This document shows, piece by piece, positions 22,409 through 33,730 of a stretch of DNA of 64,000 nucleotides. The notes beneath the pieces are model-generated. The model ran no database searches. It was not told the origin of the DNA and was given only the letters and a program-made list of their open reading frames with translations. The DNA is taken from contig JADNRV010000070.1 of assembly GCA_015499995.1 (NCBI GenBank), positions 62,001 to 126,000 on the forward strand, written 5' to 3'. The DNA comes from Flammula alnicola. Taxonomy: Eukaryota; Basidiomycota; Agaricomycetes; Agaricales; Strophariaceae. Made by a program: the position numbers and the translations under genes. Numbering within the stretch: the first letter of the stretch is position 1; each line of letters begins with the position of its first letter.

Positions 22409-23439
22409 CTACTCTTGATAGGGGTAACCAAACTTCCCTTGGTCCTTGCGACGCCAGAGCTTTCTCCTGCAGAGCAAAATTAGACACAAAGATTTAAGGT
22501 AGCAAAACCGCGCACTTCTTTTTGGTGGGCAAGTGCTCCACGTATACTTCCACACAATGCTGTGCCTTAAACTCGCGGATGAACCGAGGGTCCCTATCGT
22601 CGGATTAAAATTGAGTGCGAGGCGATCACTTAACGACTACCACAGCTCACCAAAGTTCGCTTGCGACCCCGAGATCCTTGCAGCACCGCATGAGTGCGTT
22701 GCTTTTGCAACCCTCTGTCGCGGTGGCGATTCCTGAAGGGTCAAAGTATTCTTGCTCTCCTCTGGCAACTGCTACAAGCCTGGAATTCCATTTTAGTAAA
22801 CGATAGTTTGTTACTGGCGATCAATAAGTGGTACCTTCCAAGACAGACAAGAGCATACTCTCGACTGACGATTTTCGGTCCAACATTTGTTTCACTACGT
22901 GGTGCGAGACCCCATCCCCCGGGGCCAAAAGCTTTGTTTAAGATCCTTCGATACTTGATTTCGGGCAAGTAAAGTAAACCATCTGCGTAAAGGGAAACAG
23001 AAAATTGGTACATGGCAATATGCAATTCGGAAAACTCACCTGGTTTCATTTCAACGTCCATAGGGTCTATCGGAGCCAACAGCACCTCTATGATTTCCCC
23101 GGGAAAAGGCTGGGTGGACAGGCCAGAGTAGCTCCTCGACCAGTCAGTGGAACCATCAGTCCCTATCGCATCTGGCAAAGGCGAAGAGCCTCCATTTCCA
23201 TTCCCTGTGGCTCCATTTCCATTTCCATTCCCTGTACCTCCATTTCCATTCCCTGTACCCACGCCATTCGAGGGCGTTGTCGACGTTGTTGCTGGTGTTG
23301 CTGTGCTGTATTTGGCGGCTGAAGACTGGCGCGAAAGACCGACAACGTTACTGGCCCGCGACGAAGAGAAACGAGCTAGAACACGCGGCTGGGTACGCGT
23401 CGACGCGAAGAGTAACCTCTGCAAGGCCTGACTAGACAT
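22409..23439 (-). CDS. mgm101: Mitochondrial genome maintenance protein MGM101
   Basis: Five exons. The protein starts [19 protein letters not shown], a basic, hydroxylated leader typical of a mitochondrial presequence. A low-complexity [11 protein letters not shown] stretch follows. The conserved core then reads [56 protein letters not shown] and [20 protein letters not shown], and the end reads [14 protein letters not shown]. The core is the Mgm101 Rad52-like single-strand annealing domain, which binds and recombines mitochondrial DNA in nucleoids. Reading through the first intron would add a spurious segment between MKPG and DGLLYL; the GTGAGTTT donor removes it. Two upstream in-frame codons (23481 and 23496) could extend the presequence. 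Confidence 0.9.
23163..23270 (-). repeat. Gly-Asn coding minisatellite in MGM101
   Basis: On the minus strand the coding sequence repeats GGGAATGGAAAT-type units and encodes GNGNGGTGNGNGNGATGNGNGG. It sits between the presequence and the recombination domain, where such linkers vary freely in length. Confidence 0.6.
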
Positions 23440-24222
23440 GTTGGTCGTGCTTCGAAGACATTGGACGCGTCGTAGAGTCATCGTGCGGACTTCCAAAAGA
23501 ATTCACATTTTCCCCACGGGCTTTCTACCAAGGCTGCCTCAAGTTCAAGCGCTGTCTTTTTTGAATTACGACGCCCCTGGAAATTCTAGCACATCCCATG
23601 GTGCACTACTGCACATTGTCAACTATGAAGGTGCTCACGGAGCCCTCTCTGGTCGCTTGTCATGATTCATTTCATTTTCTCAATGGGTCATATATATATT
23701 CTACGCTGCCAAGTACTAGCTTTGTGCTAACTTTCAATTCTCGAACCATCTCTTAGTATCGACGAGCTATTCAAAGAGAGGGTCGTGTTAATCAACATCA
23801 GGTTGTCCTTAGACATTGGCGGCATGCGGTCACTCTGGAGAATAACTTGCCGAAGGACTGTTGAGCGGCTGATAGCTGATAGGGAACCCCTTACTTAATG
23901 CTTCCTACTATTTACATTGTCGCCTACCTTGCCTATGATTTATTTATTGTACATCCATCCTGGACTTGGAAGTACTCAGAACATTCTGAACACCAGAGTT
24001 TTGTCACCATTCGAGAACCAATGTTTGTTCCTTCAGTTATGTAAATATTAAGGTGTATAACGATAGTCTGGAGACACTACAAAATATGAGAGCACTATCA
24101 AGGAATAAAACAGGGTACATTAGACGGGAAAGACGAGTGATATCATGCCATCCGGAGAATAGATTTGTGCTTTTGAATAGATGAGATACCAATGGCGGGG
24201 ATGGCGATTTGCGAACAACCTG
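23440..24222. other. Intergenic, no gene seen
   Basis: This gap holds the MGM101 promoter on the left and the 3' end of the YIH1-like gene on the right. No frame, repeat or RNA gene stands out. Confidence 0.5.
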
Positions 24223-25622
24223 TCAGTGTTTCTTCGCTCGGCCAACATGCTTTCGTGTCTCTGGGGCGTCAAGGAACCCTCCGAGGTCTAGAGCATTGCG
24301 AGCAGCCTGGTTTATGTGTTTGAACCTATCAGGTCCGAGATGAATGCCTCCGAAGTAGCGAGTAACGACGACAAGAACATTGTTGACTTCCTGGTAATCA
24401 TATACAAAGAGGAGGAGAATCAGTGATTTTCCGGTAGATAGCTAATGGGAGACGAGAGCTTACCAAAATCTGTAGGAGATGCGCTAATCTCCCTCCGGCA
24501 GCGGTTTCCCCGTCGTCGTCGTTATCTACGATCGGATTATTATTAGATATCTCAAATGTGCGAGGAGGGTCTCTCTAAAAATTAAATAACCTTGGTGGAG
24601 AATACCGTCGACCTGACACCGCCATGCGTTGATTATGGGGTGCGCGGCTCTGGATATTCGACGATCTGACATCAAATGTGACAAAATGAGTGGGATCTAT
24701 TTGGGTGCAACAATTGGAATGTATTCATGAGCAAGAATTCGTCAATTTATAAGTTGAAGCTAGGCACATACCTCAGATGGATGCTGGATACGACACGCTC
24801 GTCCAACGAAGGCACTTTTTCGGTCAGTGATTGGTTCCGCAACATATAGTTGCACTCCCGCAGGCAAAACGGCCGGAACAGGATCATTCACGCCAGATAT
24901 TTGGTCCTCGTCTACTGCAGGAGGATTTGGGAGATCTTGTCGTGTGCCATTGCCAGGTCCGGCATGATCACCCTTTGCGTCGTCTCGCACGAGTTCTCCG
25001 GCCTTCTCTGCGCTAAGCTTCTCTTCGTACCAGGCAACACACCGGTCAAGGACATTCTGGAGCCCGTCGAATACACAGACCGTGTCTTCCGACCATTCGA
25101 CTCCGCTGACAGATATGTATGTCCTTAGGATGGATCCAAAGAGGTTCGAGTCGGCGCCAAACGGTCCGATATACTTCGAGAGCAGTTGTAACTGAGGTGG
25201 GGAGGTTTTCGGATATGCCTCTGGCAAAGATACCAGGACTTTCAGCGAGACGTCCTCATGAGGTGAAGAAAGCCTACAATTTATTATCCTTGAGGATGCG
25301 AGGATTCGAGGGGCCATGCTCACCTCAAAAGCACTTCATAGCGTATCGTGTGGTCAGTGCTATTTGGCGATTTCTTTCCATTAGACGTCGGTGGGTGCCA
25401 AAGGCGTATTGCGTTGTCTCCGTAGATGGATTGGAGGACTACGTGGCAGGATTCCATTCAGAAAATTTTGCATGATTTCTGAGGGCCAAAGTAGTCCGCA
25501 CCCTCTATCTCCGAAGCTACTGGCTCACGATCTGGGTTCTGTGAGAGCTCGGCGAGGAAGTTCTGCAGCTCGAGGAGGTAATCCGCCTCATCGATGCTTG
25601 ATGGTGAAAGGGAACGAGGCAT
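24223..25622 (-). CDS. yih1: RWD/IMPACT-domain protein, YIH1-like
   Basis: Start ATG at 25622 gives MPRSLSPSSIDEADYLLELQ. About six exons follow. The RWD domain is read across three of them: SEIEVLQSIYGDNAIRLWHP, TIRYEVLLRLSSPHEDVSLK and LVSLPEAYPKTSPPQLQLLS. After an acidic linker comes the UPF0029/Impact domain: EPITDRKSAFVGRACRIQHP, then LQILEVNNVLVVVTRYFGGI and HLGPDRFKHINQAARNAL. This two-domain order is that of yeast Yih1 and mammalian IMPACT, which bind Gcn1 and hold back Gcn2 activation in amino-acid starvation. The start is 249 bp from the divergent ATG29 start, so the two autophagy/starvation-linked genes share a promoter region. Confidence 0.85.
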
Positions 25623-25871
25623 TGGGGATTATCTTATCAGTTTGTTGATGGATCACACCAAGATCACTCTACATAAATTGAACAACCGCGGCCCCGCACT
25701 TCCGCCCGTACCTCCTTCTGCGAAATACTCAGTATCACGAATTGCAACACGGATATCTAAAGTACACGAGTCGAAGTTAAACTTGAAGCTTGAAGTGCTG
25801 CAAGTGCAACAAAGTCAGGCCCGTTGGACCAGCAGAATCATCTCAGAACCCCTGTTGTTCGTTGAACCAGG

Positions 25872-27057
25872 ATGCCAACTCCTCTCAATGTACGCGTCGT
25901 CGTCAAGCTACCTTACAATCGACCAGAAAACCCTCCCAACGATCCTCCAAAGGTGAACTTCCACCTATTTAACGACAACAACATACTTAACAGTATATGC
26001 TTAGATTGAATGGAATGCCGAGAAAGCAGACATCTTGTGGAAGGTCATTGAGAGGTCTCGTTCAGTTGACAGCGCTGGCGCAGATTGTACGTGAAATCAA
26101 CTTCATATTTAATTCTACTCTTACAATTATGCAGGGAAAGGACTGGCTGCCCATCTCGAAGTTCCCTTACCGTACCTGCTTTACAGAGTGAATGCACGAT
26201 TTCAAGAGGAAATACGCGGACTAAGAGACATCCAAGGTGCCATGAGTCCAAGTGCCGCACAGGCGACAAAAGGCTACGATTTCCCTGGGGGAGACAAGCC
26301 TCCGTCTTTGGCCTCTCGAATGGTTGGAAGTGGTCGGATGTCGTCGTCGAGACTTGGGACGCCACTTGGCGTACGAGCGAGGTTGAGCTCTCTGGGGAAC
26401 AATTCACCACGCCCTAGGAAAGCAACATCGTCTTCCACCTTGACTTTACAGGCCACAAGGAAACCCTTTGCCCCTCTACGACCCACATCACCATCCTCAT
26501 CTGGTGGAGACACGGACTCTGACGATGAAGAAGCCATCAAGGAGGAGGAAGCGGAACGAAACGTAGAGGAGGAGGAGGCTTTGGCTCGGAAGTTAGAGGA
26601 ACTGCAGAAGATGATGACGAATGAGACGCTGGGACTGGTCAGCGGTACGCGGCCGAAAGACAAGGGGAAGGGTAGAGACCGAGGCCGGTCTGCGCCCATA
26701 TCACCTCGCTCACTTGGAAGTTCGAGGAACGACATGCTGTCCAGCCGGAGTGCCAGTCAGAGTATCTCCAGCGCAGGCTCTCCGCAGGGCTCCGGATCCA
26801 TACCAGATATTCCATCCCAATCCTCGGAATCGCAGCCACATTCCCCGGTAGGCAGGGATTTATCGAGTAATTCCTCGAGTCCTCCAGCCATTGCTTCTCG
26901 GAAAGCTTTAGGCAATGTACACCGCCGGTACGGCTCGTTGGCCGACCGCACAAGCGAATTTGGGAGCAGTCATGGTTCTGAAGCGTCAAGTTTTAGCGAT
27001 TTGAGCGGTACGCCAGCTGCACTTTCGTCGAGATCACACCTGATGGCCATTTCGTAG
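25872..27057 (+). CDS. atg29: Autophagy-related protein 29 (Atg29)
   Basis: Three exons: 25872-25952, about 26005-26086 and about 26134-27057. The N-terminus reads MPTPLNVRVVVKLPYNRPEN, then IEWNAEKADILWKVIERSRS and DWKGLAAHLEVPLPYLLYRV. This is the Atg29 domain: a beta-strand start, W-AEK--(I/L)LW, and DW-GLA--(F/L)-VPL-(F/Y)LL. Atg29 joins Atg17 and Atg31 to organise the phagophore assembly site. The remaining 280 or so residues are a Ser-rich, acidic and basic, probably disordered region. This tail is longer than in yeast but usual in basidiomycetes. It shares a 249-bp divergent promoter with the YIH1-like gene. Confidence 0.85.
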
Positions 27058-27632
27058 ATGCCAGCATCTCTGCATCAGCCTTGGAGAGCGCCCTCTTGTC
27101 AAACCTTGGGACCAACGGATCGCGCTTGTATGTCGTCCTTCACTTCTATTATAACCGGGGTCTGACATGTCTTCTTAGTTCCCAATTCTCAAGAACTCGT
27201 CCTTCGAATCGGATCCACACCGTTGTACCCCAATGAACTTGAAGGAGGGGCTTCATTCTTTTTATTTTTTCATTTTTTTTCATCTGTTGGAAAAATCTTG
27301 TTTTTTGACGCGTAATTGCGACGCGTCCATATGTAACAGTAATCATAAAGTCTTTGTCGTTCTAGTACATTCGCCCAGCCACTATCAAATCCGAGTAGAC
27401 ATCAGCCGCGGATTGAAAAGCCAACACAGCCCAGAGTGTCACCGATCTATTCTCTCACCCCGATTTCCACCATCCCGAGCAATCTTCGTGCCTGTTCAAG
27501 GCCTGTGAAACAACAAGGTTGTCCTCTCACAAAGCCGTTCTAACGTCTCTCAAGCTCTATCTCATCCCTTCTCACCACTTACTTGTCTGAAATATCACCG
27601 GAACTTCCCCACAACATAATAATACGAACACG
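27058..27632. other. Intergenic, promoter of DDI1
   Basis: A 575-bp gap between two plus-strand genes. It contains a T-rich tract (27249-27305) and a C/T-rich stretch near 27440-27600 typical of fungal promoters just upstream of the start. No gene is visible. Confidence 0.5.
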
Positions 27633-29279
27633 ATGGAACTGACCTTCGTGACTGATCTTGGACAAACATTTGTCGTCGAGATCGACCCCAACATGGAGCT
27701 CGAGAATGTCATGGCTCTGCTCGAGGCCGAGGTGAGCCGTCTCTAGCGGCAGACCGTGCGGCATCGCGTTATCTGACCCCTTTGTCTGCTGGTAGTCTTC
27801 AATACCCGTCAATGAACAGAGCATCTCCTACGAAGGACGAGAGTTGAGTAACCCAAAAGCTACGATCCGGCAGTTGGGTGTACAAGGCGAGAACGCGATG
27901 CTCTTGCTCCGACGCAAAGTGGCCAATGTCGCCGGAAGGTGTGTTTCTTTCTTCGATCTCCTCATCCACCGTCGGCTGACTGAATAAACGATGCGATTCG
28001 GTAGGTCGATAGAGCAAGACTCGGAGATGATGCGGTTACAACTTCTCGGAGACCCCCAGCTTATGGCTCAGCTACAGGCGGTTAGTATCTCTCATTCACA
28101 TCACCATACAGCTTTCCTGATTAACTGGCCCTTAATTCCAGACCCAACCAGAACTGGCAGAAGCCGCACAGTCGAACTCTGCACGTTTCGCAGAGCTCCT
28201 TCGACAAACACGCGAAAGGCACTACAACGCGGAGCTGGCCCAACAACAAGAGATCGCGCGCCTGAATGCCGATCCGTACGATGTAGAAGCGCAAAGGAAG
28301 ATCGAGGAAGCCATTCGACAGCAGGCCGTTATGGAGAACATGGAGCATGCGTTGGAATATTCGCCAGAGTCGTTTGGGAGGGTTACGATGCTTTAGTGAG
28401 TTCCGTCGAATCCATGCTATGCCAAGACGGTACTCATATTATAAATTCAGCATCCCAGTCGAGGTTAACTCGCATCCGGTGAAAGCGTTCGTCGATAGTG
28501 GTGCTCAACAAACTATCAGTGAGTTTCAGAGCCACTATCGTTCCAGAGTTCCAGAACTCATTCTCTCTCTTTAAGTGAGCCCTGAGACGGCAGAGGCATG
28601 CGGGTAATGACGCATCCTGTCGTTCATTTTCCTTACTCATTCTTCAATTTATTTCCAGCCTTATGCGCCTTTTGGACACAAGATTTTCGGGTATTGCGCG
28701 TGGAGTCGGCACAGCGAAGATTCTAGGTCGGATACACAGCGCACAAATTAAGATTGCGGACCTGTTTCTTCCATGTTCTCTGACAGTCATGGAGGTGAGT
28801 TTCAAATAGACCGCTTGTTAAGAATTAAACTCAAGTGCCTCTACCAGGGCCGCGACGTCGACCTCCTACTCGGCCTTGATATGTTGAAGGCCCACCAAGC
28901 ATGCATCGACCTCGAGAAAAACGTCCTCAGAATCCAGGGCCGCGAAGTCAGCTTCCTTTCCGAACACGAGCTCCCGGACAAAGCGCGCGACCCTCCGAAT
29001 TTGGAGCAGCTCACGGAGGTTTCTTCTCCCTCCGGTCCTTCCACGTCCACCCCAGCCCCAACAACCTTCCCCGGAGGCGGCCGAACCATCGGGTCATCTC
29101 CAGCCGGCAGATCAGCTGCGCCTCCTGCTCGAAGTACACCTCAAAGACCGCCAGGTACCACCCACCCAGAGGCGAGTATCCAGATGTTGATGGACTTGGG
29201 TGTAACTCGAGAGCTTGCAATCAGTACCTTGGACGCTTCTGGCGGCAATGTAGATGTGGCTGCTTCTTTGCTTTTCTGA
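27633..29279 (+). CDS. ddi1: DNA damage-inducible protein 1 (Ddi1), ubiquitin shuttle and aspartyl protease
   Basis: At least seven exons. Domains in order: a ubiquitin-like domain from residue 1 ([18 protein letters not shown] to about residue 75); a helical segment with [20 protein letters not shown]; the retroviral-protease-like domain with catalytic FVDSGAQ at about residue 205 and the second half [19 protein letters not shown]; and a C-terminal UBA ([20 protein letters not shown]). The catalytic Asp is present. Ddi1 ferries and cleaves heavily ubiquitinated proteins. A Pro/Ser-rich linker separates protease and UBA. One small exon ([10 protein letters not shown]) between two introns carries the sequence just after the active site. 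The gene converges on SPT3, 157 bp apart. Confidence 0.92.
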
Positions 29280-29436
29280 AAACGTCCTTTATTTCGATGG
29301 GATGATGCAAATGTATTCTCAAGTGTAACAATAGTGTACATTCATGGATAGATAGAAGTGCCATGTACGGTGGTATCAAAATACAACAAATGTAAAGTGA
29401 ACAATAATAATAACAGCATGAAAAGGAAGGACATGA

Positions 29437-30767
29437 TCAAATGAGACTGACTCTGGTCCTCACGAGGCCTCCTCTCCAGTTATGCATCCCAGCCGAACGG
29501 TGGTGCGACCATTCGCCTTGCATTCTGGCAAACGCATCTTGGATATGTTCGGGCCGCAGCGCTGTCCTCGCTTCCGGTGGAGGTAAGAATAACGAGTTGA
29601 CAGGCAAGGTATACTCCACATCGTCGTCTGGTGTGCTTTCTCGCCGTCGCTTCTCGGGCGAGCCACCTAACCCATTGGCTTTCCGCTTTCCTAGTACAGG
29701 TGAGGCGTAGTCGTCACGAAGGAACGACTCTTCCAAAGATTTTTTCACGGCGAGTCCAGCTAAAGTAAGAGATCGAACCATCTCAAAGGCCAGGAATCCA
29801 ACGATGTCGACCGTGTCATCGTTAGCCTTCAAATCAAGTTGAGATGGCAAGTTCAAGAAATCCCGAAAACGTTTCGCTATTGCAATGTCAGAAATTATCA
29901 GAAATTGCGATTGTGGAATTCACCTTTTCTGTACGTGAATGAGGCTTGTCGACAGTCAGAATAATGTTGGTATTCTTCTCTCGTCATTTGTCGAGTTGCA
30001 TCGTCAGCTTCCTGGTCCAAAAATCAGAATGACAGTGACATCGAGATTCTCCTAAATGATCTCACCTTCAGGCGCTGTATTGAAGCTTCATGAGCCTCGA
30101 TATCGTCCTCGTCTTCTTCGTCGTCTGACTGGTGGCCGCTTTGTTTCAACACCTCAGAATAGATGGTATTAATTTCCCAAGGCAGCTTGATGGTGATCTT
30201 CTGCGCCTTGGCGGTCAACTTATCTACGATTGCACACATGTCCATCAAAATAAACAACAGATGAGGCTATAAAGTACAAACCTTCCGGCCCATCGTCCAT
30301 GGGTTCAACATCTACGGCAGCACCTCCGTCTCCACCAGAATCTTTGGCATGCTTTCGCACATCCTTCCACGACAGATATGTCCGTAGTCGATTGACCTTC
30401 CCTCGGTCATGACGAATAAGAAATATAAGGTCTTCGGCGTTTAAGTAGCGAGCACCACGGCGAGTAGCTAAGGCACGAGCTTGAACGATCTGTTGGAAGA
30501 CAAACGGTCAGACAATAGGGCGTATTAACAAATGGACTGAAGCTCACGAGTTCTATTAGTTGACTCCGCACAATATCTTCCACCAGGTTTACGGTATCTA
30601 TGTTAGGATCTTGCACTTCTCCAAAGACAAACATCTACGGAAAACGGAGGTCAGAGGGAAATCCTGGGTCATAGTGCTGAACTTACCATCTGAGATATTT
30701 CCTGTGTATACTTGTATTCTCTGCTGGTATTCCCCTCCCCAGCACCAGCTCTACGAACTGAGGTCAT
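29437..30767 (-). CDS. spt3: SAGA complex subunit Spt3 (histone-fold)
   Basis: Start at 30767: MTSVRRAGAGEGN, then REYKYTQEISQMMFVFGEVQ and DPNIDTVNLVEDIVRSQLIE, then ALATRRGARYLNAEDLIFLI and RHDRGKVNRLRTYLSWKDVR. This is the first of two histone folds of Spt3. The second lies in DFLNLPSQLDLKANDDTVDI and VGFLAFEMVRSLTLAGLAVK. Between them are a DDEEDEDD acidic loop and AHEASIQRLKEADDATRQMT. The layout and length of roughly 330 aa match Spt3 of the SAGA co-activator, which helps deliver TBP to promoters. About five introns are inferred. It is divergent from the phosphotransferase gene and convergent with ddi1. Confidence 0.92.
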
Positions 30768-30957
30768 GATAAAAGTTCTCGAGGATTGAAGAGCACGTAA
30801 TGGGGCGTGTTTAGCCGGGTATATGGACCCCAAGATTTGCGATAGTCGAAAGTCGGTTTTTGAAAGTCTACTGTCCGCCTTCTTAATCCGACAAAAAGAT
30901 TCGAGTTAGAGAGCCAGGGAAAAGGTCATGAGATATAGGCAGAAGAACGGGGTCCAC

Positions 30958-31030
30958 TGAAACCCACGAGCAAACGTGTTGCGCGCTGCTACGTTTGTGG
31001 CTGGTGGTGATATAGGAATGACTCAATGAG
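30958..31030. repeat. Dispersed promoter repeat, copy 1
   Basis: ACCCACGAGCAAACG followed by GTTG, GCG and GCTGGTGGTGATATAGGAAT words. It matches 33353-33420 over about 70 bp at roughly 80 percent by eye. This copy lies in the SPT3/kinase divergent promoter. Confidence 0.55.
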
Positions 31031-31086
31031 TCGTACTAAAGTAATCTGAGGCGTCGTGCACGCGTCGTGGGTGGCACAAATCTGAG

Positions 31087-31094
31087 CACGTGAT
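31087..31094. promoter_or_regulatory. E-box CACGTGAT upstream of the phosphotransferase gene
   Basis: The octamer lies 77 bp before the start codon at 31164 and is identical to those near nop13/coa3 and cdc14. A role is inferred. Confidence 0.3.
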
Positions 31095-31163
31095 ATGCAA
31101 TTACAACGTGGGTTCTACTAAATTTCTTCTTGCATCCCAACTGCCAACATAGCTTTTCCACCC

Positions 31164-32156
31164 ATGACCACTGGCAGCGACTCATTGTTAGGCTCTCCTG
31201 TCTTAATCTCTACTGCCATGCTGCCTACCGAGGAAACAGTTTTTTTCCACGACTCCTCGTTCTTTAAGCACCACACGCTTTCTGATCTTCCCACCACCGG
31301 TGAGATCTACGCCGCCGTTCTACCTGGTTACGCTTATCATGTATCCACCTTTCCATCCCTTTCTCTTGCGGTAAAGCGTGTGCGCGTCTCGGAACGGCAC
31401 CGCGCATCGGCCGCGGAGGGACAGACTCTGTGGGCATTGCGCCAGTTCCTGCCCGAAGTACGTGTGCCGGAGGTCTACGGGTGGCGGCGCGAAGGTGTCG
31501 AGTTGTTCTTGTTCATGGAGTTGATTGAGGGAGAGACTCTGATGCATCGGTGGAAGGAGCTTACAGAGCAAGAGAAGACAGCGGTGTGCGCAGAGCTGGG
31601 TCCCATGGTGCGTGCTTTGCATCGCTTGAAGCGCCCGCCTGAAGAGGAGGAATTCATTGGTGAGGAAATCCTCTTACTTGTTATATGAAAAAAAGATGTG
31701 CGTAACGGAGTGTATACAGGAGCGATAGGCCGACAACCATCCATGGATTCATTCTGCTTCGGGCTGAGGTCTGATGCCTTTCCCAACAGTGAGGCGTTCT
31801 ACGAATGCTTCATGCGCAGATCCTCCTCAGACCGAGAGAGGGCCCATAAGGAATTGGGTCTACCCCACCTCCCTTACGACTCCCCAATCGTCTTCACGCA
31901 CGGCGACCTCAACTTCAGCAATATCATGATTACACCACGCAGCGTCAAGGATCCTCCGAGTGTCGTCGCGATCGTTGACTGGGAACAGTCAGGATGGATG
32001 CCGAGTTTCTGGGAGTACTCGAAACCAAGGTTTTGGATGATGTGGCAGGATGAAGGAGACATGATGAAGAGGCTGCCGGAAATTACTGGAGACGTGCCGG
32101 AAGAGGTATTTATGGCGTTTGCTACATATCTGCAGGCCCGCGGTGGGCTTTGTTGA
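31164..32156 (+). CDS. APH-type phosphotransferase (aminoglycoside phosphotransferase family)
   Basis: Two exons: the GTGAGGAAAT donor after FIG near 31661 and the acceptor TATACAG near 31720 join to GAIGRQPSMDSF. The N-lobe has LSLAVKRVRVSE with the candidate nucleotide-binding Lys, and LFLFMELIEGETLMHRW. The C-lobe has the catalytic loop VFTHGDLNFSNIMI and the metal-binding VAIVDWEQSGWMPSFWEYSK. These are the kinase motifs of the APH/choline-kinase family, expanded in Agaricomycetes. The substrate is unknown; a drug-resistance role should not be assumed. The length of about 310 aa is normal. A stray ATG is possible at residue 19 (MLPTEETVFF), which aligns better to the usual family start. 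Confidence 0.82.
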
Positions 32157-32633
32157 TTGTGTCCAGTGCTCAATGGAGGTGGCGTGCTCGGTTCTCGTTC
32201 TCGTCTATGGGCGTCTTTTCACAAGCTCATAAGGCTTCTCGGCGACCTCCATGTCACGGTTCACTACGATTAATATAGGAGTAAGCTGAACTTCTCAGAA
32301 CCAGGGATTAACCTAATTCCACGAATTACTTTGCGCAACTGAAACATAAATTGAGTTGAAGGACAGAGATTTGAAAATGATTGGCGACGAGTAGGAAACA
32401 ATATGCTTCTTCGTCAAGTAGAGTTTGACTGGATATATTGGATAGCATTGATAAATGTCATTTCGAAGCTTCATATACTGTATGGTTCCTTAGTTTGTCA
32501 GTTATTTGATTTGACAGTTAATTACAATTGGAATTACACAGAGCCATACAGCATAGTACAGGACATATGATATTTCCCCTGCCAACACAAAGGATAGTCC
32601 GGAGATGATTAAAGAGGTCTGCGAAGCACCCAA
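32157..32633. other. Intergenic, no gene seen
   Basis: Gap between the phosphotransferase gene and the broken small gene. No frame or repeat is evident. Confidence 0.5.
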
Positions 32634-33184
32634 TTACTGGTTGGAAACATCCAATGTCTGAGTCGCATCTTCGCGAAGTTGAACATGTCCATCCTGGACA
32701 GCATACGGAAGCGCCTGACCGATCCACCACTGACAGTCCCTCAACTCCACGGGACCACCTCCGCCCCCTCTCTATATTGTCTGTCAACCGCTTGGAAATA
32801 TGAAATGGAAAATCAAAAGCACACACCCTGAGCGACGGTCCAGGAGGCGGCATCATTAGCAGTGCCCTCTCCAAGAGCGTCCTTGCCTGATCTTCAACAC
32901 GCACATCGCCAATGGCTAGCGGCGACATAGCTACAGACTCATCGGTAACCTGTCCGATGAGGAAGAAGCGATGCACGATCGTGAGGGCCTGACTCCAGTT
33001 GCGTTTAACCTCGAAAGTGAAGCCTTCAGCGACGCTGCCGGTAACATGGATGTAGGTGCCAACGGCGTTGCCCTCAGCGGGGTCGCGCGGGGTCGCCGCT
33101 GATATGGACGAAGAGTGCCCAATGGTTCTTAAATAAAGAGTTGGGACCAAGCCCTTGCTTGAGAACGTAGAGGTTGTGCGGCAT
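32634..33184 (-). pseudogene. Small Agaricomycete-type gene frameshifted by a 10-bp tandem duplication
   Basis: The reading starts MPHNLYVLKQGLGPNSLFKN and HWALFVHISGD. It then shifts frame and continues GNAVGTYIHVTGSVAEGFTF, ending the exon PPPGPSLR. An intron with donor GTGTGTGC leads to PVELRDCQWWIGQALPYAVQ and the end DVSNQ. The HWALF, GT-I-V-G-V--GF-FE, PGPSLR and V(E/Q)LRDCQWW motifs are those of a short uncharacterised fungal family. The shift coincides with a perfect tandem copy of GCGGGGTCGC at 33077-33096, and one copy fewer would keep the frame. This may be a real allele or pseudogene, or a sequencing artefact. Confidence 0.6.
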
Positions 33185-33730
33185 AATTGGTAAATCAGCT
33201 AGTTTGGATGGGTGAGGGTGAGTGTCACTGTGTACTGGGATTTGCTGCGGGCCTGCGGCTGAAGCTCTGAAGCTCTGAAATGTTGAGACAGCGTAATTTG
33301 CCGGCGAAAACGATTGAAAGGCCTTAACTTCTTGGACTGACAAGCTGAGTCAATAGACCCACGAACAGACGCGTTGTGCGGCTGCTGTGACTGGTGGTGG
33401 TATAGGAATGACCATAAGGCTGCATCGAAATTCGACTGCAAGCCTCTCAGCTCTGCCAGAATATACAGGAACCTAGTTGCCCCTTAGATATTTAGATAGG
33501 ATATTTGCAGGAGATCTTTATAAGCATAGTGTAATGTAGTATAGGCATAGAGTCATTAACTCCTGCCTAGCCTTGCAGAGCAAAATGCGATCTTTATAGG
33601 CGTGTCGCTAATGGCGGTTGGAGATGACGTTCAAGTTGGATATCGAGGTCTTGCATGGAACCGCTGAGTACGTCAATAAGAGGAAACTGACTTAGCAAGA
33701 ACTATCAAGCAGCACAAGCAGTATATGGAC
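33185..33730. other. Intergenic, includes second copy of a promoter repeat
   Basis: Holds the repeat copy at 33353-33420 and, from about 33475, the right flank of the duplicated F-box unit, which matches 37740-38000. No separate gene is seen. Confidence 0.5.
33353..33420. repeat. Dispersed promoter repeat, copy 2
   Basis: Matches 30958-31030 (ACCCACGAACAGACG, GTTGTGCGG, CTGGTGGTGGTATAGGAAT). It sits about 170 bp upstream of the broken small gene, in the same relative place as copy 1 to the phosphotransferase gene. Confidence 0.55.

Noticed and set aside
26274..26735. Minus-strand open frame inside ATG29
   Set aside because: It is the antisense shadow of the Ser-rich exon of ATG29 and has no features of its own.
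31164..32156. Antibiotic-resistance gene
   Set aside because: APH-type kinases are a large fungal family with mostly unknown substrates; the motifs show only the fold.
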